Positions 30,847 to 40,774 of a stretch of 64,000 nt of DNA are shown here, in pieces. Origin of the DNA: Actinospineispora spinosispora DSM 44797 (GTDB lineage: Bacteria > Actinomycetota > Actinomycetes > Mycobacteriales > Pseudonocardiaceae); the NCBI RefSeq assembly GCF_000429025.1, contig NZ_KE386834.1:210741-274740 (forward strand), given 5' to 3'. A program made the position numbers and the translations under genes. Below the pieces are notes generated by a model. The model was not told the DNA's origin. It searched no databases and saw nothing but the letters and a program-made list of their open reading frames with translations. Position 1 is the first letter of the stretch. Every line of letters starts with the position of its first letter.

Positions 30847-33800
30847 TCACTCTCCCAGCGCTTCTTGGATCAGGGCTGCCTGCTCCACCTCGTGCACCTT
30901 GCCCGAACCGGGGGCCGGGGCGGCCATGCGGCGGCGGGAGACCCGCTTGATGCCGGCGAAACGCTCCGGGAAGAACTCCGGCAGCGCGAGACCGAAGTAC
31001 GGCCACGCACCCTGGTTCGCCGGCTCCTCCTGCACCCACCGGATGTCGGTGGCGTTCGGGTAACGCTCCAGCGCGGCCTTCAGCTTGCGCTTGGGCAGCG
31101 GGTAGAGCTGCTCGACGCGAACGAGCGCGATGTCGTCCTTGTCGTCCTTCGCCAACGCGGCGGCAAGCTCCCAGTAGATCTTGCCGCTGCACAGCACCAG
31201 CCGGCGCACGCCCTCCTGCGGGCCTTCCTTGTCGGCGAACCTCGGGTCGTCGAGGACCGAACGGAAGTGGTTGTCCGTGAAGTCGGTCAGCGGGCTGACC
31301 ACCTGCTTCGCCCGCAGCATCCACTTCGGCGTGAACACCACCAGCGGCCTGCGCACCCCGTCGAGGGCGTGCCGGCGCAGCAGGTGGAAGTAGTTCGCCG
31401 GGTCACTCGGCAGCGCCACCGTCATCGAACCCTCGGCGCACAGCTGCAGGAACCGCTCGATCCGGCCGGACGAGTGGTCCGGGCCCTGTCCTTCGAGACC
31501 GTGCGGCAGCAGCATCACGACATCCGACATCTGGCCCCACTTGGCCTCGCCGGAGGAGATGAACTCGTCGATGACCGACTGGGCGCCGTTGACGAAGTCG
31601 CCGAACTGGGCCTCCCAGATGACCATGGCGTTCGGGTTCGCCACCGAGTAGCCGTACTCGAAGCCGAGCGCGGCGAACTCGGACAGCGCCGAGTCGTACG
31701 GCAGGAACCGGCCCTGGTCCTCGGCCAGGTTGCGCAGCGGGTAGTACTCCGCTCCGGTCTTGCGGTCGATCACCACGGCGTGGCGCTGCACGAACGTGCC
31801 GCGCCGGGTGTCCTGACCGGACATCCGGATCAGGCGGCCGTCCATGGCCAGCGAACCGAGCGCGAGCAGCTCGGCGAACGCCCAGTCGACGTTGCCCTCG
31901 CGGGACATCTTGTGCCGCCGCTCCAGCACCGGCTTGACCCGCGAGTGCACCGAGAAACCGTCCGGCAGCTCGGTGTGCGCGTCGCCGATCCGGTGGATGA
32001 CCTCGAGCGGGACGCACGTGTCCAGCTTCGCCGGCAGCGCCTGCTCGTCCTCGACCGACGGACTCGCGGTGATCTTGCCGCGCTCCAGCTCGCGCACCTC
32101 GTTGAAGACGTGTTCCAGCTGGTTGGAGAAGTCCTTGAGCGCGTGTTCGGCCTCCTCCATGGAGATGTCACCACGGCCGATGAGCGACTCGGTGTAGTTC
32201 TTACGCACGCTGCGCTTCGCGTCGATGATGTCGTACATCGCCGGCTGGGTCATCGAGGGGTCGTCGCCCTCGTTGTGGCCGCGGCGGCGGTAGCAGATCA
32301 TGTCGATCACGACGTCGTTGTGCCAGCGCTGCCGGTACTCGACGGCCAGACGGGCGACCCAGACACAGGCCTCGGGGTCGTCGCCGTTCACGTGGAAGAC
32401 CGGCGCACCGATCATCTTCGCCACGTCGGTGCAGTACTGGCTCGACCGGGAGTTCTCCGGCGCCGTGGTGAACCCGACCTGGTTGTTGACCACGATGTGC
32501 ACCGTGCCGCCGGTGCGGTAACCGCGCAGCAGTGCCAGGTTCAGCGTCTCCGCGACCACGCCCTGACCGGCGAACGCGGCGTCGCCGTGCATCATGACCG
32601 GGAGCACCGTGAAGCCCTCGGGCCCCTGGTCGAGCAGGTCCTGCTTGGCGCGGACGATGCCCTCCAGCACCGGGTCGACGGCTTCCAGGTGCGACGGGTT
32701 CGACGCGAGCGACACCGTGGTCTCGCCGTCACCGAACATCCGGAAGTACTTGCCCTCGGCGCCCAGGTGGTACTTGACGTCGCCGGAACCGTGCGCCTGA
32801 CCCGGGTCGAGGTTGCCCTCGAACTCACGGAAGATCTGGCTGATCGGCTTGCCGACGATGTTGGCCAGCACGTTGAGCCGGCCACGGTGGGGCATGCCGA
32901 TGACGACCTCGTCCAGCTCACCCTCGGCCGCCGAGTCGAGCACCGCGTCCAGCAGCGGGATGACCGTCTCGCCGCCCTCGAGGGAGAACCGCTTCTGACC
33001 GACGTACTTGGTCTGTAGGAACGTCTCGAAGGCCTCGGCGGCGTTGAGCTTCGACAGGATGTACTTCTGCTCGGCGGCCGGCGGCTTCTGGTGCGGGCGC
33101 TCGATGCGCTGCTGCAGCCAGTCGCGCTGCTCCGGGTCGGCGATGTGCATGTACTCGGTGCCGATCGTGCGGCAGTACGCGTCGCGCATGACACCGAGGA
33201 CGTCGCGCAGTTTCATGTGCGACTTGCCGGCGAACCCGCCGACGGCGAACTCCCGCTCCAGGTCCCACAGGGTCAGGCCGTGGCTCAGCACGTCCAGGTC
33301 GGGGTGGCGGCGCTGGCGGTAGTTCAGCGGGTCGGTGTCGGCCATCAGGTGACCGCGCGTGCGGTAGGACTCGATCAGCTCGAGCACCCGCGCGGTCTTG
33401 TCGATCGCGCCTTCCGGGAAGTCCTGCACCCAGCGGACCGGCTCGTAGGGCACCCGCAGCGACGCGAAGATGTCGTCGTAGAACGACTCCTCACCGAGCA
33501 GCAGCTTGTGCACCTTGCGCAGGAAGTCGCCGGACTCGGCGCCCTGGATGATGCGGTGGTCGTACGTCGAGGTCAGCGTGATGATCTTGCTGATGCCCAT
33601 CTCGGCGAGACGCTCGTCGCTCGCGCCCTGGAACGAGGCCGGGTACTCCATCGCGCCGACGCCGATGATGGTGCCCTGCCCGGACATCAGCCGGGGCATG
33701 CTGTGGTTGGTGCCCAACGTGCCCGGGTTGGTCAGGCTCAGCGTGGTGTCCGCGAAGTCGGCGGCCTGCAGCGCACCGGTGCGCGCTTTGCGCACCATGT

Positions 33801-34614
33801 CCTCGTAGGCCGACCAGAACTGCGCGAAGTTCATCGACTCGCAGCCCTTGATCGAGACCACGACCAGGGTGCGCGCGCCGTCCTTACCGGGAAGGTCGAT
33901 CGCCAGGCCCAGGTTGACGTGCTCGGGCTGGACGACGTTCGGCTTGCCGTCGACCTCGACGAAGTGCCGGTTCATCACCGGGAAGTCGGCCATCGCCTTG
34001 ACCACGGCGTAGCCGATCAGGTGGGTGAAGCTGATCTTGCCGCCTCGAGTGCGCTTGAGGTGGCTGTTGATCACGATGCGGTTGTCCGCCAGTAGCTTCG
34101 CCGGCACCGCGCGCACGCTCGTCGCCGTCGGCAGCGTGAGCGAGGTCTGCATGTTCTTGACGATCGTGTTGGCCGACCCGCGCAGCTGGGTGACCTCGCC
34201 GTTCAGTGCGCCCTTCGGCGGTGCGGCCGGCTTCGCCGCCCGGGACGTGCTTCCGGCGGCGGGCTTCGCCGGCTCGGCTTTGGCCTCGGGCTTGGCTTCG
34301 GGCTTGGCTTCGGGCTTGGACTGTGCCGGTGCGCTGGACTTGGCCGGTGCCGAGCCGTTGGAGCTGGGGGCGCTCTTCGCCGCCGGTGCGGTGGCGGCCT
34401 TGCCGTTGGCCGCCGCGTCGCCCGTCTCGGTCTTGGTGTCGCCAGCATCGGCCTTACCGGCGCCGGTGCGGTAATCGGCGAAGAAGTCGTGCCACGCCGG
34501 GTCTACGGACGACGGTTCGTCGAGGAAACGCTGGTACATCTCCTCGACGAGCCACTCGTTGGTGCCGAATTGGGCAGTCGGAAACGGAGGGACCGACGAG
34601 CTGCTCGTGGACAC
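30847..34614 (-). CDS. kgd: Multifunctional 2-oxoglutarate decarboxylase/dehydrogenase E1-E2 (KGD)
   Basis: This protein of about 1255 aa feeds 2-oxoglutarate into the TCA cycle. The N-terminal segment FGTNEWLVEEMYQRFLDEPS is that of E1o-type proteins; an Ala/Pro/Lys-rich linker (about 50-130) follows; then an E2-like succinyltransferase domain with the catalytic TYDHRIIQGAESGDFL; then the ThDP-dependent E1 part with GMPHRGRLNVLAN and YRRRGHNEGDDPSMTQP. The fused layout is typical of actinobacteria. GTG 34614 gives the conserved N-terminus (VSTSSSSVPPFPTAQFG) with GAGG upstream; a GTG at 34653 would add 13 residues. Confidence 0.95.
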   Translation of the reverse strand: MSTSSSSVPPFPTAQFGTNEWLVEEMYQRFLDEPSSVDPAWHDFFADYRTGAGKADAGDTKTETGDAAANGKAATAPAAKSAPSSNGSAPAKSSAPAQSKPEAKPEAKPEAKAEPAKPAAGSTSRAAKPAAPPKGALNGEVTQLRGSANTIVKNMQTSLTLPTATSVRAVPAKLLADNRIVINSHLKRTRGGKISFTHLIGYAVVKAMADFPVMNRHFVEVDGKPNVVQPEHVNLGLAIDLPGKDGARTLVVVSIKGCESMNFAQFWSAYEDMVRKARTGALQAADFADTTLSLTNPGTLGTNHSMPRLMSGQGTIIGVGAMEYPASFQGASDERLAEMGISKIITLTSTYDHRIIQGAESGDFLRKVHKLLLGEESFYDDIFASLRVPYEPVRWVQDFPEGAIDKTARVLELIESYRTRGHLMADTDPLNYRQRRHPDLDVLSHGLTLWDLEREFAVGGFAGKSHMKLRDVLGVMRDAYCRTIGTEYMHIADPEQRDWLQQRIERPHQKPPAAEQKYILSKLNAAEAFETFLQTKYVGQKRFSLEGGETVIPLLDAVLDSAAEGELDEVVIGMPHRGRLNVLANIVGKPISQIFREFEGNLDPGQAHGSGDVKYHLGAEGKYFRMFGDGETTVSLASNPSHLEAVDPVLEGIVRAKQDLLDQGPEGFTVLPVMMHGDAAFAGQGVVAETLNLALLRGYRTGGTVHIVVNNQVGFTTAPENSRSSQYCTDVAKMIGAPVFHVNGDDPEACVWVARLAVEYRQRWHNDVVIDMICYRRRGHNEGDDPSMTQPAMYDIIDAKRSVRKNYTESLIGRGDISMEEAEHALKDFSNQLEHVFNEVRELERGKITASPSVEDEQALPAKLDTCVPLEVIHRIGDAHTELPDGFSVHSRVKPVLERRHKMSREGNVDWAFAELLALGSLAMDGRLIRMSGQDTRRGTFVQRHAVVIDRKTGAEYYPLRNLAEDQGRFLPYDSALSEFAALGFEYGYSVANPNAMVIWEAQFGDFVNGAQSVIDEFISSGEAKWGQMSDVVMLLPHGLEGQGPDHSSGRIERFLQLCAEGSMTVALPSDPANYFHLLRRHALDGVRRPLVVFTPKWMLRAKQVVSPLTDFTDNHFRSVLDDPRFADKEGPQEGVRRLVLCSGKIYWELAAALAKDDKDDIALVRVEQLYPLPKRKLKAALERYPNATDIRWVQEEPANQGAWPYFGLALPEFFPERFAGIKRVSRRRMAAPAPGSGKVHEVEQAALIQEALGE

Positions 34615-34843
34615 GGTGGAAGATCGCCTCACTTGAACTTGTTCGGATAGCACGGGGGCCGGCTGGCGTCCAGGTTAGTCCTTCGGTGGGGGCGCGCGTA
34701 ACGGTTGGTCGCGTTGCGGGAACATCAGCACACAGACTTAAGAGAGATTTGATTCAACGCAACCCTGCCGGGTCGCGGTGGCCTTGTCCAACGGTCCCGA
34801 AATGGCTGTTCCCGATCGCCACCTGCGAATACAGGATCCAGGT

Positions 34844-35563
34844 GTGCGAATCAACGACTTCAACCAGCCGATCGGCGACGAGGTGCCCGGATGGGCGGCG
34901 CGGCCGCTGCCGACGGCGCCGGTGCTCAAGGGACGGTACTGCCGGCTCGAGCGGCTGGACGCGCGTCGGCACGCCGAGGAGCTGTTCGCCTCCGACCAGC
35001 TCGATGTGCGGGGTGAGAGCTGGACCTACCTGCCGTACGGCCCGTTCGCGGACCTGGCCGAGTACCGCCGCTGGATCGAGAACAGCGGTAGCGGTGACGA
35101 TCCGATGTTCTACGCGGTCGTCAACACCGACCCGGTGTCGCCGGAGTACGAGCGGCGAGCGGTCGGCGTACTGAGCCTGCTGCGGATCCAGCCGGACATA
35201 GGCGTGATCGAGGTGGGTCACGTCCACTACTCGCCGTTGCTGCAGCGCAGCCGGGCCGCGACCGAGGCGCAGTACCTCGTCGCGGCGTATGCGTTCGACG
35301 AGCTCGGCTACCGGCGGTTCGAGTGGAAGTGTGACGACCTCAACGCCCCGTCCCGCGCCGCGGCGGAGCGGCTCGGCTTCACCTACGAGGGCACGTTCCG
35401 GCAGGCGGTCGTCGTCCGCGGCCGCAACCGGGACACGGCGTGGTACTCGATGACCGACGGCGAGTGGCCGCTCCTGCGGGACCGATTGGCCGGCTGGCTG
35501 GACCCGGCCAACTTCGACGCCGACGGCCGGCAGCGGAGACCGCTGAGCAGCGCCGTGTGGTGA
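34844..35563 (+). CDS. GNAT family acetyltransferase (RimJ/RimL type)
   Basis: This 239-aa protein has the RimJ/RimL-like acetyltransferase fold. VRINDFNQPIGDEVPGW opens it, LKGRYCRLERLDARRHAEEL starts the domain, and the acetyl-CoA region includes RAATEAQYLVAAYAFDELGY and NAPSRAAAERLGFTYEGTFR. The GTG at 34844 is preceded by AGGA and matches the usual family start; in-frame ATG 34802 and GTG 34778 would give longer forms. It is divergent from kgd. Acceptor unknown. Confidence 0.85.
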   Translation: MRINDFNQPIGDEVPGWAARPLPTAPVLKGRYCRLERLDARRHAEELFASDQLDVRGESWTYLPYGPFADLAEYRRWIENSGSGDDPMFYAVVNTDPVSPEYERRAVGVLSLLRIQPDIGVIEVGHVHYSPLLQRSRAATEAQYLVAAYAFDELGYRRFEWKCDDLNAPSRAAAERLGFTYEGTFRQAVVVRGRNRDTAWYSMTDGEWPLLRDRLAGWLDPANFDADGRQRRPLSSAVW

Positions 35564-35585
35564 GGCTCTCCCGACAGCCGTGTGC

Positions 35586-38500
35586 TCAGACCGCGGACTC
35601 GGTGTGCTCGGGTGCCCGACTCGCCGGGGCGTCGGGTGTGACGTGGCCGTCGCGCCAGAACGCGGCGTAGGCGCCATCGGCCGCCAGCAGGTCGGTGTGG
35701 CTGCCCTGCTCGACGATGCGGCCGTCGGCGAGCACCACGATGCGGTCCGCCCTCGCCGCGGTGGCCAGGCGGTGTGCGACCACCACGGTCGTGCGACGCG
35801 CGGTGAGGCGATCGCCCGCTGCGAGCACGGCGGCTTCCGCCGCCGGGTCCAACGCCGCGGTCGCCTCGTCCAGCAACAGCAGGTCGGGCTGTACCAGCTC
35901 GGCTCTGGCCAGCGCCACCAGCTGGCGCTGGCCGGAGGACAGACCCTGCCCGCGCTCACCGACCGGCTGGCGGAACCCGGCGGGCAGCGAGGCGATCATG
36001 TCCAGCGCGCCGACAGCGCGGGCCGCCGCCTCGATGCTCGCCTGGTCGGCGTCGGGCCGTCCGTAGGCGATGTTGGAGGCGACGTCGCCGGTGAACAGGT
36101 GCGCCTCCTGCGGCACGACACCCAGCCGCTGCCGGAAACCGCGCAGCGGGTAGTGCCGCACGTCGACCCCGTCGACCAGTACCTGACCGGCGGTGACGTC
36201 GTAGAACCGGCCGAGCAGCTTGACTACGGTCGACTTGCCGGCACCGGTCGAGCCGACCATGGCCACCGTCTCACCGGGAGCGATGCGCAGCGACACGTCG
36301 TGCAACGCGTCGCGCTCGGCCTGGGAGTAGCGGAAACCGACCGAGCGCAGCTCCACCTCGCCGCGCAGCCGATCGGGCATCTGCACCAGCCCGGTCGGTG
36401 CGTCCGGCACCGAGGTGGGCGTGCGCAGCAGGTCGCCGATGCGGGACAACCCGACCCGAGCCTGCTGGTAGCCGTCGAACACCTGCGACAGCTGCTGGAC
36501 GGGGGAGAAGAACAGCGCGAGGTAGAGCAGGAACGCGGTCAGCACGCCCGGCGTCAGATCGCCGCCGGCCACCCGGTACGCGCCGAGCGCGAGCACGGCG
36601 GCCTGCGCGATCTCGGACAGCATCGCGACGAACGGGAAGTACGTCGCGATGTAGCTTTGCGCACGCAGCCGCGACACCCGGTATGCGGCACTGCGTGCCC
36701 CGAACTCCCTGCTGCTGTACTCCTCCCGCACGAAGGCCTGCACGACCCGGATACCGGAGACGTTCTCCTGCAGGTCGGCGTTCACCACGCTGACCCGCTC
36801 GCGCGCCTCCGTGTAGGCGGCCGACGCCCGGCGCCGGAACACCACGGTCGCCAGGATCAGCGGCGGCAGGGCGGCCAATGCGACCAGGGCCAGCTCGGAG
36901 TCGGTGACCAGCAGCGCGACCGCGACGCCGACCAGCGTCAGCAGGCTGACGACCGTCTGGGCCAGCCCGGTCTGCAGGAACGTCGACAGCGCATCCACGT
37001 CCGTCGTCATCCTGGTCATGATCCGACCGGCGAGCTCACGCTCGTAGTAGTCGAGGCCGAGCCGCTGCAGGTGCGCGAAGCTGCGCACCCGCAACAGGTA
37101 GAGCACGCTCTCCCCGGCACGGGCGGTGACCACGGTCTGGACCGCGGTGATCGTCCAGTCGGCCGCCACGACGAGCAGCCCGATCGCGGCCGCCACCGCG
37201 AGCATCCTCGGTGAGTTCGCCAGGATTCCGCCGTCCACCGCGAGCCGGGCCAGCGACGGGTAGGCGACGGTGGCCAGCGCACTGCCGGCGACCAGCAGGA
37301 TCGTCAGGATCAGCTGCGCGCGGATGGGCCGCAGCAGCCCGCGCAGGGTGAACCCCGGGTCGGGCGCGGTCACGTCGATGTCGCCGAGCCTGGGGGTGTC
37401 GGTGGGCTCGGGCATCGCGGCGACCGCCGCTCGCAGCCTCGGGTCGTCGATCTGGCTGGGCGCCGGGTCGGGCGCATCGGTGGGCCACAGCCCGTCGCGG
37501 GACGGGCAGGGCGGGCTGTTGCGGTTCTCCTCGGTGACCGGCAGCAGCGCTCCGCGTGCCTCCAGCTCGGCCTCGGTGCCGACGTCGAGCACCGTGCCGC
37601 CGTCGAGGACGACGATGCGGTCGGCGAGCGCCAGCGTCGAGCGGCGGTGGGCGATCAGGATCGTGGTGCGGGACGCGGTGACGGTGCGCAGCGTGTCGTG
37701 GATCGCCGCCTCGGTGCTCGCGTCGACCGCCGAGGTCGCATCGTCGAGCAGCAGGATGCGCGGGTCCGACAGCAGGGCCCTGGCCAGCGCGATGCGCTGA
37801 CGCTGGCCACCGGACAGGGTCAGCCCGCGCTCGCCGACCATCGTGTCGTAGCCGTCGGGCAGCGCGTCGACGAACTCCTCGACCTGCGCGGCCTTGGCGG
37901 CCGCCCGGATCGCGTCCTCGTCGGCGTCGGGCTTGCCGTAGGCGATGTTCGCCCGGATGGTGTCGGAGAACAGGAACGCTTCCTCGAACACGACGCCCAG
38001 CTCGCGGCGCAGCGCCGCGAGCTGTAGCTCGGGCAGCGGGACACCACCGATGCGCACCTGGCCGCCGCGCGGGTCGTAGAACCGGGGCAGCAGCATCGCC
38101 ACGGTCGACTTGCCGGAGCCGGCCGCGCCGACCAACGCGAGCGTCTCGCCGGGCTCGACGCGCAGCGAGACACCGTCGAGCACCGGCTCGTCGCTCGTGT
38201 AGCCGAACCGCACGTCGTCCAGCTCGACCGACAGCGGCCCGGCCGGAAGCTCGACCGGATTCGGCGGATCGGTGACCTCGGGGCGCGAGTCGATCAGCTC
38301 GTAGACCCGCTCGACGCCCGCCCTGGCCAGCTGCCCGTACACGACGAGGCTGCCGATCATCCTGGCCGGACCGACCAGGTTGCCGACATAGGTGGAGAAC
38401 GCGAGGAACGTGCCGATGGTGATCTGCCCGCGCAGCGCGAGCATGCCGCCGACGCCGAACACCGCGATCAGCCCGAGCGACGGCAGCGCCGCCAGCGGCG

Positions 38501-39251
38501 GGGCGAGCCGGGCGGTCAGCCGCGCGGCGCGCAACCGCTCGCCGAACAGCCGCAGCGCGCGGGCCCGCAACGTCTCGACCTCACGGGATTCCTGGCCGAA
38601 GCCCTTCACCACCCTGACCCCGGTGACCGTCTCCTCGACGTGCTGCGCGATGTCCGCCGCACGCTGCTGAGCCGACCAGGTCGCCGGGAAGAGCGCTCTC
38701 CTGGTGCGCGCGGTGAGTGCCAGCGACAGCGGCAGCATGATCACCGCGACGAGCGTGAGCAGCGGGGACAGCCACAGCATCGCCGCGATCGAGGCACCCA
38801 GCAGAACCACGTAGCCGGACACCAGCGGGACCATCGACAGCAGACCCTGCACCTGCTGCAGGTCACTGATCGCCCGGGACGCCACCTGCCCGGTGCGCAG
38901 GCTGTCCTGTCGGGGACCGTCCAGCCGCTGCACCGAGGCGAACACCGCGCGCCGCAGGTCGTGCTGCACGTCCAGCGAGAGCCGGCCGCCCAGGTAGCGA
39001 CGCAGGAACGCGGACACGAACCGGATCAGCGCCAGCCCGATCAGCGCGCTGATCAGCCAGCTCAGCCCGGTGACGACGCCGCGCACCGAGTTGTCCACCG
39101 CGACCCTGACCAGCAGCGGAGTGGCTGCTTCGAGCCCGACGCCGATGGTCGAGGCCAGCATCGCCCCGATCGTGACCCCGCGATGGCTCCAGCACGCGGC
39201 GAACAGCCGCCGCATCCACAGCGTGGCCTTCGGTGGTTCATCCCCTCGCAT
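35586..39251 (-). CDS. Fused two-unit ABC exporter (TMD-NBD-TMD-NBD)
   Basis: This 1221-aa protein joins two half-transporters in one chain. The first NBD has Walker A GAAGSGKST and signature LTLSGGQRQRIALARALL; the second has GSTGAGKST and LSSGQRQLVALARAEL. Each is preceded by about six membrane helices. Such fusions match heterodimeric multidrug or lipid exporters like Mycobacterium Rv0194. The substrate is unknown. The ATG at 39251 lies close to a divergent HesB-like gene. The last 33 bp before the stop resemble one arm of the palindrome at 41885-41984. Confidence 0.92.
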   Translation of the reverse strand: MRGDEPPKATLWMRRLFAACWSHRGVTIGAMLASTIGVGLEAATPLLVRVAVDNSVRGVVTGLSWLISALIGLALIRFVSAFLRRYLGGRLSLDVQHDLRRAVFASVQRLDGPRQDSLRTGQVASRAISDLQQVQGLLSMVPLVSGYVVLLGASIAAMLWLSPLLTLVAVIMLPLSLALTARTRRALFPATWSAQQRAADIAQHVEETVTGVRVVKGFGQESREVETLRARALRLFGERLRAARLTARLAPPLAALPSLGLIAVFGVGGMLALRGQITIGTFLAFSTYVGNLVGPARMIGSLVVYGQLARAGVERVYELIDSRPEVTDPPNPVELPAGPLSVELDDVRFGYTSDEPVLDGVSLRVEPGETLALVGAAGSGKSTVAMLLPRFYDPRGGQVRIGGVPLPELQLAALRRELGVVFEEAFLFSDTIRANIAYGKPDADEDAIRAAAKAAQVEEFVDALPDGYDTMVGERGLTLSGGQRQRIALARALLSDPRILLLDDATSAVDASTEAAIHDTLRTVTASRTTILIAHRRSTLALADRIVVLDGGTVLDVGTEAELEARGALLPVTEENRNSPPCPSRDGLWPTDAPDPAPSQIDDPRLRAAVAAMPEPTDTPRLGDIDVTAPDPGFTLRGLLRPIRAQLILTILLVAGSALATVAYPSLARLAVDGGILANSPRMLAVAAAIGLLVVAADWTITAVQTVVTARAGESVLYLLRVRSFAHLQRLGLDYYERELAGRIMTRMTTDVDALSTFLQTGLAQTVVSLLTLVGVAVALLVTDSELALVALAALPPLILATVVFRRRASAAYTEARERVSVVNADLQENVSGIRVVQAFVREEYSSREFGARSAAYRVSRLRAQSYIATYFPFVAMLSEIAQAAVLALGAYRVAGGDLTPGVLTAFLLYLALFFSPVQQLSQVFDGYQQARVGLSRIGDLLRTPTSVPDAPTGLVQMPDRLRGEVELRSVGFRYSQAERDALHDVSLRIAPGETVAMVGSTGAGKSTVVKLLGRFYDVTAGQVLVDGVDVRHYPLRGFRQRLGVVPQEAHLFTGDVASNIAYGRPDADQASIEAAARAVGALDMIASLPAGFRQPVGERGQGLSSGQRQLVALARAELVQPDLLLLDEATAALDPAAEAAVLAAGDRLTARRTTVVVAHRLATAARADRIVVLADGRIVEQGSHTDLLAADGAYAAFWRDGHVTPDAPASRAPEHTESAV

Positions 39252-39387
39252 GCAAATCAGGTTATGTCAGGACACCGACAAGGCTCGGCTCGCAACCCGT
39301 CGCGCGAGAACGACCGCCCGTCTACGGATCCGCCGAGAGCGCCGCCCCACGCTGCGAGCGCCGGTGGGCTTCCCTACGGTCGGGCGG

Positions 39388-39681
39388 ATGTTGGCAATCA
39401 CCGAGAGCGCAGCAGACGCCATCAATGCCCTCGTGTCGCTCAACGAGATGCCGGAGGGCTCGGGCGCACGGATCGCGACGGACGACCAGGGACAGGGGCT
39501 CGAGCTGGCCCTGGTCCAGACCCCGTCGCAGGACGACACCGTTGTCGAAGGCAGCGGGGCGAAGGTCTACCTGGAGCAGAACGCGGCGCAGGTACTCGGC
39601 GACAAGACACTCGACGTCGAGCAGGTCGCCGAGGGCGAGGAAGCACAGATGCGCTTCGCCATCGTGCCGCAGCAGGGCTGA
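39388..39681 (+). CDS. HesB/IscA-like protein without cysteines
   Basis: This 97-aa protein follows the A-type Fe-S carrier fold (LAITESAADAINALVSLNEM, then GSGARIATDDQGQGLELALV and FAIVPQQG). The three cysteines that bind the cluster in IscA/HesB are missing, so it cannot act as a normal carrier. Cysteine-less HesB-like proteins are frequent in actinobacteria with unknown role. It is preceded by a GCGG stretch and followed by a hairpin. Confidence 0.8.
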   Translation: MLAITESAADAINALVSLNEMPEGSGARIATDDQGQGLELALVQTPSQDDTVVEGSGAKVYLEQNAAQVLGDKTLDVEQVAEGEEAQMRFAIVPQQG

Positions 39682-39706
39682 CCAGCTAGCCCGTCCACCT
39701 GAACCT

Positions 39707-39756
39707 GGGGGTGGCTCCCGCCGGACACCGACGTCCGGCAGGGGCCACCCCTTTCC
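39707..39756 (+). terminator. Rho-independent-type terminator after the HesB-like gene
   Basis: The hairpin pairs GGGGTGGC with GCCACCCC and CCGGAC with GTCCGG, and is followed by CTTTC. It is 26 bp after the stop. Confidence 0.75.
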
Positions 39757-39802
39757 CATGCACGGACGCGGGCCAGGGCTCGAGCGACTTCGCAGAGCCT
39801 CG

Positions 39803-39840
39803 TGTCGTGTCGCAGACACTGCAGCGTCTGCGACACGACA
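39803..39840. repeat. GTCGCA-family palindrome copy 3
   Basis: Arms TGTCGTGTCGCAGA and TCTGCGACACGACA are the same as in copy 1 at 6457-6494, with near-identical flanks (ACTTCGCAGAG upstream). The 313-bp gap 39682-39994 holds this palindrome, the terminator and the promoter region of the next operon; no gene is seen. Confidence 0.8.
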
Positions 39841-39948
39841 GCTAGCTCTGCGACGTCGTGCCGGTGGGGCGGGGCGCGCTGGGCGCTGGAACTCGCGCCG
39901 GGCCCGCGAGTGCTTCGCTAGGCAATGACCCTGAACGCTGGACCAGCT

Positions 39949-39978
39949 CTAGTCACTACGTTAATTTAAGTGAGTGAC
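39949..39978. promoter_or_regulatory. Candidate operator of the XRE cassette
   Basis: CTAGTCACT at 39949-39957 is repeated at 41598-41606 before the last gene of the cassette, and GAGTGAC at 39972-39978 forms an inverted partner around an AT-rich core (TTAATTTAAG). Position suggests the binding site of the nearby XRE regulator. Confidence 0.4.
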
Positions 39979-39994
39979 CTAAGAAGGTCGCGGA

Positions 39995-40204
39995 GTGAAT
40001 CGGGGTGGGGACATGCTGAGACGGCTCTCGGTGGACGGCTCTTGTCAGGGAATCGAGACGTGTCAGTCGGTATGGGGGGATGACGACTGGGAGGACGTGG
40101 TGGTCGTCGGTCTGGAGGTGGCTCCAGACACGGTGCCGTTGGCGCCGGGCGAGGTGGCTGCTCGGATTCGCCGGCGGATCATCATCGATGCCGGGCTCGG
40201 GTGA
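39995..40204 (+). CDS. Small conserved protein of the XRE/DUF6879 cassette
   Basis: This 69-aa protein reads LSVDGSCQGIETCQSVWGDD and ends RRRIIIDAGLG. It has no known domain. The GTG at 39995 has AAGG upstream; the ATG at 40013 is an alternative giving 63 aa. The stop overlaps the next start by 4 bp. Small proteins of this type accompany DUF6879 and DUF5753 genes in Pseudonocardiales. Confidence 0.65.
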   Translation: MNRGGDMLRRLSVDGSCQGIETCQSVWGDDDWEDVVVVGLEVAPDTVPLAPGEVAARIRRRIIIDAGLG

Positions 40205-40740
40205 CCACGTTGGATCTGGATGACCTGAGACGGATCATCCAGCGGTCGACCGATGCATTTCGGCTAGAGACGCTGCCGCAGTATCTGGTGCCGCAGGAGG
40301 AAACGGACTTCGCGGCGTGGCGACGTGGCGATCGGGTGCGCGCCCATCCGGACCGGGATGCGTGGCTCGGCGAGATGCGCGACGTCATCTCTGCCGGTAG
40401 ACGATTCTGGCGAGTTCGGATCCTGGACTATCCGCTGGTCGAGTACAGCGAGTTCGAGCTGTTCGGATACCAGGACACCGCTGCCGTCGGTCAGGAAGTG
40501 TTCGTGGCGAACCGGGCTTGGAACACTGACCTGGCGGACCTGCACGAGGATTTCTGGCTCTACGACTCCGCGACCGCGGTCAGCATGGTTTACGACGACG
40601 AGGGACACTTTCTTTATCCGGAGCTTCGGGAGAATGTGCGGCCCTACCTGGAAATCCGCGATCGTGCCGTGCGTCATGCCGTTACGCTCACCGACTACTT
40701 GAGAAAGTACGAGCCCGATCTCATCGCCGACCCGGTCTGA
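40201..40740 (+). CDS. DUF6879 family protein
   Basis: This 179-aa soluble protein begins VTTLDLDDLRRIIQRSTDAF and contains ARNRAWNTDL-like and EVFVANRAWNTDLADLHEDF sequence and the YDDEGHFLYPE segment typical of DUF6879. Proteins of this family are commonly paired with XRE regulators carrying DUF5753 in actinobacteria and have been suggested to act as a toxin-like or effector partner. That is not proven. GTG start overlapping the preceding stop. Confidence 0.75.
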   Translation: MTTLDLDDLRRIIQRSTDAFRLETLPQYLVPQEETDFAAWRRGDRVRAHPDRDAWLGEMRDVISAGRRFWRVRILDYPLVEYSEFELFGYQDTAAVGQEVFVANRAWNTDLADLHEDFWLYDSATAVSMVYDDEGHFLYPELRENVRPYLEIRDRAVRHAVTLTDYLRKYEPDLIADPV

Positions 40741-40774
40741 CGACCGTCACGAACTTGCCGCTGGCCTGCGAGCC